From positions 1-64,000 of the forward strand of contig JADJWJ010000007.1 of NCBI GenBank assembly GCA_016716425.1: 64,000 bases of DNA. Direction: 5' to 3'. The position numbers and the translations under genes were made by a program. Under the pieces are notes generated by a model that was not told the origin of the DNA, did not search any database, and was given only the letters and a program-made list of their open reading frames with translations. The DNA is from Betaproteobacteria bacterium (GTDB lineage Bacteria > Pseudomonadota > Gammaproteobacteria > Burkholderiales > Casimicrobiaceae). Below, in pieces: positions 59,241 through 64,000 of this stretch (the stretch's first letter is position 1; every line of letters starts with the position of its first letter).

Positions 59241-60542
59241 TCAGGCGGGCACGGGCCGCAGGCTCGTGCGGCGCAGCAGCCACGTGACGATCGTCAGGTT
59301 GGCAAGGTTCCACACGATGCCGTTGACGAACGCCGCCCGGTACGAGCCCGTCAGGTCGAAGATCGCGCCAGACAGCCACCCGCCGAGCGCCATCCCCACC
59401 AGCGTGGCGGTGATGACCACGCCGACGCGCGAGCCCGCCTCGCGGCCGGGGAAATACTCGCGGACGATGATCGCGTACGACGGCACGATGCCGCCCTGGA
59501 ACAGGCCGAACAGCGCCGAGATCACGTACAGCGACACGAGCCCGTCGAACGGCAGGAACAGCACCAGCGCCACGCCCTGCAGCGCCGACCCCAGCAGCAG
59601 CGTGCGCAGGCCGCCGATGCGGTCGCAGATCACGCCGAACGTCAGGCGGCTCACGATGCCACAGGCCAGCATCAGCGACAGCATCTGCGCCCCGCGCGCC
59701 GCGCCGTAGCCCAGGTCGCCGCAGTAGGCGACGAGGTGCACCTGCGGCATCGCCATCGCGACGCAGCAGGCCACACCCGCCGCCACGAGCAACGCCTGCA
59801 GCGCGCGCGGCGAGAGTCCGAGCGCGTCGGCGTGGCCGGGACCGGCCGCGAGGCCCGCGCCGCCCGCGTCGTGGTGCGGCGGCGGGCGCCGGAGCGCGAG
59901 CGCGAGCGGGAGCATCGTGACGACGCAGAACGCGCCGATGCCGAGAAACGTCTCGCGCCAGCCGGCAGTCTCGATGAAGTGCTGGACGACCGGCGGCCAG
60001 ACGGCGCCGGCGAGGTAGTTGCCGCTGGCGAAGATCCCGACCGCGATGCCGCGGCGGCGCGCGAACCACAGCGACATGTGCGCGAGCAGCGGCGCGAACG
60101 TGGCCGCGCTGCCGAAGCCGATCAGCAGGCCGTGCGCCAGCGCGTACTGCCAGAGGCTCGCCGACGATGCGGCGGCGGCGTAACCGGCGCCGAGCGCCAG
60201 CGTACCGCCGATGACCGGCACCATGATGCCGAAGCGGTCGGACATGCGTCCCATCAGCATGCTGCCGGCGCCGAAGCCCAGCATCGCCAGCGTGTACGGC
60301 AACGACGCGTCGCCGCGCGCGACGCCGAACGCCGCCTGCGCCGCCGGCAGCGCGACCACCACCGACCACATGCCGACACCTCCGACCGTCGAGAGCGTCA
60401 GCGCGACGACGAGGCGGAACCACGCGTACGGCGAGTCGACGACGCCGCGGGCGCGCGGCGTGCGGCGGCGGCGCGAATCAGGCGCTACGGGCTCCGCTTC
60501 CTCGGTTGATGTCATCGGCTCCGCATCCGCGTTGGTGGACAC
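59241..60542 (-). CDS. MFS transporter (OFA-like)
   Basis: 433 aa with 12 predicted helices. Major-facilitator loop motif between helices 2 and 3 is GRMSDRFGIMVPVIGG; a matching half-motif, GVICDRIGGLRTLLLG, lies after helix 8. WFARRRGIAVGIFASGNYLA is the typical helix 4-5 region of monocarboxylate/oxalate-formate-like carriers. The substrate is unknown. The long soluble N-terminus (about 38 residues) is charged. Confidence 0.88.
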   Translation of the reverse strand: MSTNADAEPMTSTEEAEPVAPDSRRRRTPRARGVVDSPYAWFRLVVALTLSTVGGVGMWSVVVALPAAQAAFGVARGDASLPYTLAMLGFGAGSMLMGRMSDRFGIMVPVIGGTLALGAGYAAAASSASLWQYALAHGLLIGFGSAATFAPLLAHMSLWFARRRGIAVGIFASGNYLAGAVWPPVVQHFIETAGWRETFLGIGAFCVVTMLPLALALRRPPPHHDAGGAGLAAGPGHADALGLSPRALQALLVAAGVACCVAMAMPQVHLVAYCGDLGYGAARGAQMLSLMLACGIVSRLTFGVICDRIGGLRTLLLGSALQGVALVLFLPFDGLVSLYVISALFGLFQGGIVPSYAIIVREYFPGREAGSRVGVVITATLVGMALGGWLSGAIFDLTGSYRAAFVNGIVWNLANLTIVTWLLRRTSLRPVPA

Positions 60543-60585
60543 GCCAGCATCGCGTTGCCGGCGGCGGCCGCATCTCCCGGGCCGT

Positions 60586-60621
60586 CCGCGTTAACCGGCG
60601 CAATGCGCCGGTTCAACGCGG
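60586..60621. repeat. Palindrome in the fpr-MFS gap
   Basis: CCGCGTTAACCGGCG, then CAATG, then CGCCGGTTCAACGCGG: two arms of about 15 bp with one mismatch. It is the promoter-proximal of two hairpins between fpr and the MFS gene on the minus strand. Confidence 0.5.
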
Positions 60622-60624
60622 ACA

Positions 60625-60689
60625 GATATTCCGTCGTCGCGACGAAGCACAACCATGGCCACGGACCGCGACCGCGACGACGGAATATC
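60625..60689 (-). terminator. 17-bp perfect inverted repeat at the fpr stop
   Basis: GATATTCCGTCGTCGCG (60625-60641) and its exact complement (60673-60689) flank a 31-nt loop. One arm overlaps the fpr stop codon (60690-60688). Such length and precision suggest a mobile-element-like hairpin or a terminator for fpr; there is no U-tract. Confidence 0.5.
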
Positions 60690-61443
60690 ACCAATAGGTC
60701 TCCACCGTCACGTGTCCCGGTTCCTTCCGCCGGTGCCGCCGCATCCCGCGCGCCGCGAGCACCTGCTGCGTGTCGTCGACCATCGCCGGATTGCCGCACA
60801 GCATCGCGTGCGCATTCTCCGCGGACAGCGCGATGCCGACGGCCGCCTCGAGCCGGCCGTCGGCGATCGCCGCCGGAATCCGGCCCGCGAGCGCGCCCGG
60901 TTGCGCTTCCCGGCTCACCATCGGCACGTACGCGAACGCGCCGGGCTGCGCGCGGCCGATGCCCGCGATCTCGTCGCGATACGTCAGTTCCTCGGCGCGC
61001 CGCACCGCGTGGACGAGCACGACGCGCTGGAAGCGCGACCACGGCTCGGGCGTGCGCAGCATCGACAGGAACGGCCCGAGTCCCGTCCCCGTCGCCAGGC
61101 ACCACAGCACGTCGGCGGGCGGCACCTCCCCCACGCAGAAGAAGCCGTTGGCGCGCGGCGCGAGCCACACCGGGTCGCCGACCGCGAGCGCGGCCAGCCG
61201 CGGCGTCAGCGGCCCGCCCGGCACCACGATGAAGTAGAACTCGTGCGGCTGCGCGTCGGGCGGATTCACGAACGAATAGGGCCGGCCGATCATCGGCTCG
61301 TTGTGCCCCGGCGGCGCCGGGAGCGCGAGCCGGCCGAACTGCCCGGCGGCGAACGTCACCTCCGGGGCCGCGACCTGCAGCGAGACGAGCGCCTGCGTCC
61401 AGTGCCGCTTGCCGGCGACCCTTCCTTCCACCCAAGCCGCCAT
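60688..61443 (-). CDS. fpr: Ferredoxin-NADP reductase
   Basis: 251 aa, FNR-like FAD/NADP fold. FAD site FAAGQFGRLAL and IGRPYSFVNPPDAQPHEFYF (RPYS); NADP site LWCLATGTGLGPFLSMLRTP; VLVHAVRRAEELTYRDEI; C-terminal VTVETYW with the aromatic end typical of bacterial Fpr (subclass II). Moves electrons between NADPH and ferredoxin/flavodoxin, for Fe-S and oxidative-stress roles. ATG 61443 chosen by length. Divergent from the GNAT gene with 37 bp between. Confidence 0.93.
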   Translation of the reverse strand: MAAWVEGRVAGKRHWTQALVSLQVAAPEVTFAAGQFGRLALPAPPGHNEPMIGRPYSFVNPPDAQPHEFYFIVVPGGPLTPRLAALAVGDPVWLAPRANGFFCVGEVPPADVLWCLATGTGLGPFLSMLRTPEPWSRFQRVVLVHAVRRAEELTYRDEIAGIGRAQPGAFAYVPMVSREAQPGALAGRIPAAIADGRLEAAVGIALSAENAHAMLCGNPAMVDDTQQVLAARGMRRHRRKEPGHVTVETYW

Positions 61444-61480
61444 AACCGGTCGTCCCCGCGCGTCAAGTAAAATCGCCATT

Positions 61481-62077
61481 ATGCCTACGCGCCCTCCTGC
61501 CGCGACGATCACGGGGCCGCAGGTCTACCTGCGACCGCCGCGGCGGGCCGACGCGCCCGCGTTCCTCGCGGCGGCGCGGGCGAGCCGCGTTCTGCACGGC
61601 CGCTGGACGCGGGCGCCGGAGACCGCGGTCCGGTTCATGGCCTACGTCGAGCGGTTCGCGCCTCGCGGCGGGTTCGGCACGCACGCGGGCTTTCTCGTGT
61701 TCCGGCGCAGCGACGACGCGCTGGTCGGCGTGTTCAACTTCTCCGAGATCGTCCGCGGCGCGTTCTGCAGTGCGTATCTCGGCTACTTCGGATTCGCGCC
61801 GCACGCCGGCCGCGGCCTCATGACCGAGGGTATGGCGCTCGCCCTCGACGTGGCGTACCGCCGGTTCGGACTGCACCGGGTCGAGGTGAACATCCAGCCG
61901 ACCAACGCGCGCTCGCTCGCGCTCGCGCAGCGTGTCGGCTTCACGCGCGAAGGCTACTCGCGCCGCTACGTGAAGATCGCCGGGCGCTGGCGCGATCACG
62001 TCCGCTTCGCGATGCTGGCCGAGGACTGGCGGACGCTGCGGCGCGCGCACCTCGGCCGGCGGCCGCGCGGCGCGTGA
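61481..62077 (+). CDS. GNAT acetyltransferase, RimJ/RimL-like
   Basis: 198 aa. GPQVYLRPPRRADAPAFLAA, FLVFRRSDDALVGVFNFSEI, AYLGYFGFAPHAGRGLMTEG (acetyl-CoA loop, in the modified form HAGRGLM), HRVEVNIQPTNARSLALAQR and VGFTREGYSRRY are the RimJ-type pattern. Possible substrates are ribosomal-protein N-termini or small amines. TAAAAT stands 7 bp before the ATG. The stop TGA is shared with a repeat. Confidence 0.85.
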   Translation: MPTRPPAATITGPQVYLRPPRRADAPAFLAAARASRVLHGRWTRAPETAVRFMAYVERFAPRGGFGTHAGFLVFRRSDDALVGVFNFSEIVRGAFCSAYLGYFGFAPHAGRGLMTEGMALALDVAYRRFGLHRVEVNIQPTNARSLALAQRVGFTREGYSRRYVKIAGRWRDHVRFAMLAEDWRTLRRAHLGRRPRGA

Positions 62078-62217
62078 GCCCCAGGGCCGCCCGAGGGCCG
62101 AGGTGGCCAATGAGCCGGAGCGCGCAGCGCGAAGGTAGCCCAATCAGCCCGAAGGGCCGCCCCGAGGGCCGAGGTGGCCAATGCGCCGGAGCGCGCAGCG
62201 CGAAGGTGGCCCGGTGA
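62074..62217 (+). CDS. 47-codon open frame spanning two tandem repeat copies
   Basis: The GTG at 62074 overlaps the GNAT stop (GTGA) and the frame stays open for 47 codons to a TGA that overlaps the GTG at 62214 (GTGA), in frame with the lipoprotein gene. It reads MSRSAQREGSPISPKGRPEG at its centre, all encoded by the dispersed repeat. Basic and Gly-rich. Evidence for translation is only the double overlap. Confidence 0.3.
   Translation: MSPRAARGPRWPMSRSAQREGSPISPKGRPEGRGGQCAGARSAKVAR
62075..62214 (+). repeat. Dispersed repeat, two tandem copies (GNAT-lipoprotein gap)
   Basis: Both copies share GGGCCGAGGTGGCCAATG and CCGGAGCGCGCAGCGCGAAG, then GTAGCCC or GTGGCCC. The first starts TGAGCCCC at the GNAT stop; the second starts CAGCCCGAAGGGCCGCCCCG. 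They match the rapZ-ubiX copy (44704-44779) at about nine bases in ten. Confidence 0.85.
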
Positions 62218-62219
62218 CC

Positions 62220-62591
62220 ATGCGGCGGGCGGTGGCGGCAGTCGCGCTGCTCGCAGCGGGCTGCGCCACCGAGACGATTCCGCCCGACGTCCCGAAGTCG
62301 GTCCGGGAGTTCGCGATCGCGCCGTACGAAATTCACGAGGAGTGCGCGGACATGGCGGTCGGCGACCGGCTCGACTACCGGTTCGAGGCGCAGGCACCGG
62401 TAGCGTTTCACCTCTACTATCGCGAAGGACTCGCGTTCGTGTCCCCGGTATCGCGCGAGAGCGTGCAGGAGTTCGCAGGGGTGTTCGCGGCCAAGGCGGG
62501 CCGCCGGTATTGCCTGCAGTGGGAGGCCGGTCAGCGGGGCGCGCTCATCGACTACCGGCTGCGGCTGCTGCGCGAGGGGACCGCACCGTGA
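62220..62591 (+). CDS. Small unknown lipoprotein
   Basis: 123 aa. Lipoprotein signal MRRAVAAVALLAAGC with the lipobox LAAGC. The mature part (TETIPPDVPKSVREFAIAPY, EIHEECADMAVGDRLDYRFE, PVAFHLYYREGL, YCLQWEAGQRGALIDYRLRL) is a beta-rich domain with no family I can name. A GTG two codons upstream (62214) is an alternative start that overlaps the mini-ORF stop. The gene ends in a GTGA overlap with the next. Confidence 0.7.
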   Translation: MRRAVAAVALLAAGCATETIPPDVPKSVREFAIAPYEIHEECADMAVGDRLDYRFEAQAPVAFHLYYREGLAFVSPVSRESVQEFAGVFAAKAGRRYCLQWEAGQRGALIDYRLRLLREGTAP

Positions 62592-63250
62592 CGCACGCCG
62601 CACCCGTACTGCTGTTCGACCTCGACGGCACGCTCACCGACAACTTCCTCGGCATCGCGCGCTCGATCGCGCACGCGCTCGAGCGTCTCGGCGCGGAAGT
62701 GCCCGGCCACGCGGTGTTGCGCCGCTGCATGGGCCCGCCGCTGCGCGAGTCGTTCGCGTGGCTGCTCGACACGACGGACCCCGCGCTGATCGAGCAGGCG
62801 ATCGCGCACTATCGCGAGCGCTATGCCGACGTCGGCTGGCGCGAGAATGCCGTCTACGACGGCGTCGACGACACGCTGGCCGCGCTCGCGGCGACCCACG
62901 CCCGCATGTACCTGTGCACGGCGAAGCCCGCGCCCTACGCCCGGCGCATCGTGCAGCTGTTCGGCCTGTCGCTGCACCTGTCCGGCATCTACGGCGCCGA
63001 CCTCGCCGGCCGCCTCGACGACAAGGTGAAGCTGCTCGCGCACATCGCCGCGACCGAGGGCTTCGACCCCGGCGACGCGATCATGATCGGCGACCGTGAA
63101 CACGACCTGCGCGCCGCGCGGATGAACGGCGCGCGCTGCGTGGGCGTGCTGTGGGGGTTCGGCTCGCGCGAGGAACTCGCCGGCGCGGACGCGATCGCGG
63201 AGACGCCCGCCGGGCTGCCGGCAGCGATCGCGGGCATCGTGCGGAAGTGA
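62588..63250 (+). CDS. HAD phosphatase, phosphoglycolate-phosphatase-like
   Basis: 220 aa from the GTG at 62588. Asp11 and Asp13 in VLLFDLDGTLTDN; a helical cap (GPPLRESFAWLLDTTDPALI); motif II in MYLCTAKPAPYARRIV; Lys in GRLDDKVKLLAHIA; acidic MIGDREHDLRAARMNGARC. Close in layout to Gph/PpaX proteins; the substrate is not proved. Translationally coupled to the lipoprotein gene. Confidence 0.85.
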   Translation: MTHAAPVLLFDLDGTLTDNFLGIARSIAHALERLGAEVPGHAVLRRCMGPPLRESFAWLLDTTDPALIEQAIAHYRERYADVGWRENAVYDGVDDTLAALAATHARMYLCTAKPAPYARRIVQLFGLSLHLSGIYGADLAGRLDDKVKLLAHIAATEGFDPGDAIMIGDREHDLRAARMNGARCVGVLWGFGSREELAGADAIAETPAGLPAAIAGIVRK

Positions 63251-63486
63251 TGGTCAGTCTCGAATTTCCCGGCCGCGGCATCGCCGATGCGAAAGCCCTG
63301 CGCGGAAATTCGGGCCTGGTCCTCGCCTCCGGACAGGCTGCCGAGATTCTCGCAGTGTCATCCCGACGAGCGCAGCGAAGAGAATATCGCTTTCGCGCAC
63401 GCCACTGATTCGCCGGCAAAGCAGATCCCCCGCTGTGCTCGGGATGACACCGGCAATCGGATGCCGACGCGAATCTCGAAAGCCAG
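63251..63486. repeat. Convergent intergenic region with inverted repeat
   Basis: GTGTCATCCCGA (63355-63366) and TCGGGATGACAC (63441-63452) are exact complements about 75 bp apart. This is the same GGGATGAC core as the elements after sspB and sspA. A looser outer pair has TCTCGAATTTCC near 63258. It lies between two convergent genes. No open frame supported. Confidence 0.6.
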
Positions 63487-64000
63487 CTAACGCCCGCCGG
63501 TGGCCGACAGCACGACGACGACGACGACGAACAGAACGAGCACGGCGAACGCGATCTTCCACGGGCTCTTCGGATACTCGCCCCGGATCGCGCCGGTGAC
63601 GCCGTTCTGCACGACCTGGAACGCACGCGCGCCGTACGTGTAGGACATGAGCCACACCGGCGCGAGGATGTGCTTGAACGTCTGTCGCGAGTACACGGTG
63701 TGCACGTCGAGGTTGCGGTACGTGTCGCCCGGCACCTCGCGCGCGCACATCGCGGCGACCTTGGCGTCCATGGCGGTGCGCGCGGCCTGCGCGGCGGCGA
63801 TGAGGTCGATCTGGTAGCGCTCGACCACCCAGCCCGCGACGTAGGCGGCGTCGTAGGGCTTGAGCGACGCCGTGGGGAACGGCTCGATCCCGCGCAGCAG
63901 CCCCGGGTGTACGCCGACCGACGCGCAGACGAGGTCGTCGTCGAAGAAGTGCGACAGCTGCCCGGCCGCGGGCACCCATCGCACGTGTCGGACCTGCCGC
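63487..64000 (-). CDS. Zinc-ribbon-type membrane protein, 3' part only
   Basis: The frame is open from the window end to the stop at 63487; the true start and the N-terminal zinc-ribbon expected for this group lie outside. Seen: WVPAAGQLSHFFDDDLVCAS, GVHPGLLRGIEPFP, LKPYDAAYVAGWVVERYQID, CAREVPGDTYRNLDVHTVYS, TFKHILAPVWLMSYTYGARA, FQVVQNGVTGAIRGEYPKSP, then one C-terminal helix (AFAVLVLFVVVVVVLSA). Proteins with this ending are often misnamed helicase or primosomal protein. Function unknown. Confidence 0.6.
   Translation of the reverse strand, partial: RQVRHVRWVPAAGQLSHFFDDDLVCASVGVHPGLLRGIEPFPTASLKPYDAAYVAGWVVERYQIDLIAAAQAARTAMDAKVAAMCAREVPGDTYRNLDVHTVYSRQTFKHILAPVWLMSYTYGARAFQVVQNGVTGAIRGEYPKSPWKIAFAVLVLFVVVVVVLSATGGR

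Overview
The window looks like chromosomal DNA of a high-GC betaproteobacterium (Burkholderiales/Nitrosomonadales-like). The gene order shows this: mla operon - ABC exporter - bolA - murA - his operon - hinT - tatABC - htrA - petABC - sspA - sspB, and kdsD-kdsC-lptC-lptA-lptB-rpoN-hpf-ptsN-hprK-rapZ. Both runs are classic betaproteobacterial synteny. Codon use is strongly GC-biased, so long antisense open frames are everywhere and were ignored.

Layout. 1-3.05 kb: three frameshifted genes (an SDR, an unknown membrane-anchored protein, and a secreted choice-of-anchor-L/DUF5648 protein), then tRNA-Thr(TGT). 3.3-7.3 kb (minus): sspB, sspA and the cytochrome bc1 operon petABC. 7.6-10.7 kb: a DegS/HtrA-like protease facing a second frameshifted DUF5648 gene. 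10.9-20.3 kb (minus): hisGDC-B-H-A-F-I-E (with an EthD-family gene between hisD and hisC), hinT, tatABC. 20.4-26.2 kb: an accessory block that separates hisG from murA: guanine deaminase, a decayed gyrB-like ATPase gene, DUF4375, small membrane proteins, a VOC protein, and remnants of IS110- and IS5-type transposases. 26.2-34.1 kb (minus): queF, murA, bolA, ABC-2 exporter, mlaB-C-A-D-E-F. 34.3-36.2 kb (minus): a KefB-like antiporter. 36.4-44.7 kb (plus): Kdo/LPS transport genes, sigma-54, HPF, PTS-Ntr and RapZ. 44.8-53.3 kb (plus): ubiX, a Lon-N protein, yebC, ruvC, a HAD phosphatase, ruvA, a DUF4442 protein, ruvB, ybgC, tolQRA. 53.4-64 kb: an unknown 563-aa protein, an FKBP isomerase, pepN, an HTH regulator, an MFS transporter, ferredoxin-NADP reductase, a GNAT, a lipoprotein, a HAD phosphatase, and the 3' part of a zinc-ribbon membrane-protein gene.

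The genes work together in envelope biogenesis (MurA, Mla, Lpt, Kdo, Tol), protein export and quality control (Tat, HtrA, SspB/SspA), respiration (bc1), histidine synthesis and DNA repair (RuvABC).

The most unusual layer is a set of short dispersed repeats placed inside operons. Several begin exactly at the TGA stop codon of the upstream gene. Three of them (lptA-lptB, rapZ-ubiX, GNAT-lipoprotein) carry tiny open frames linked to the flanking genes by unbroken ATGA/GTGA stop-start overlaps. These could be translational-coupling spacers or selfish repeats that spare the operons they enter. Either way they are the best candidate here for something not well described. All calls are made by reading the sequence; no searches were run.
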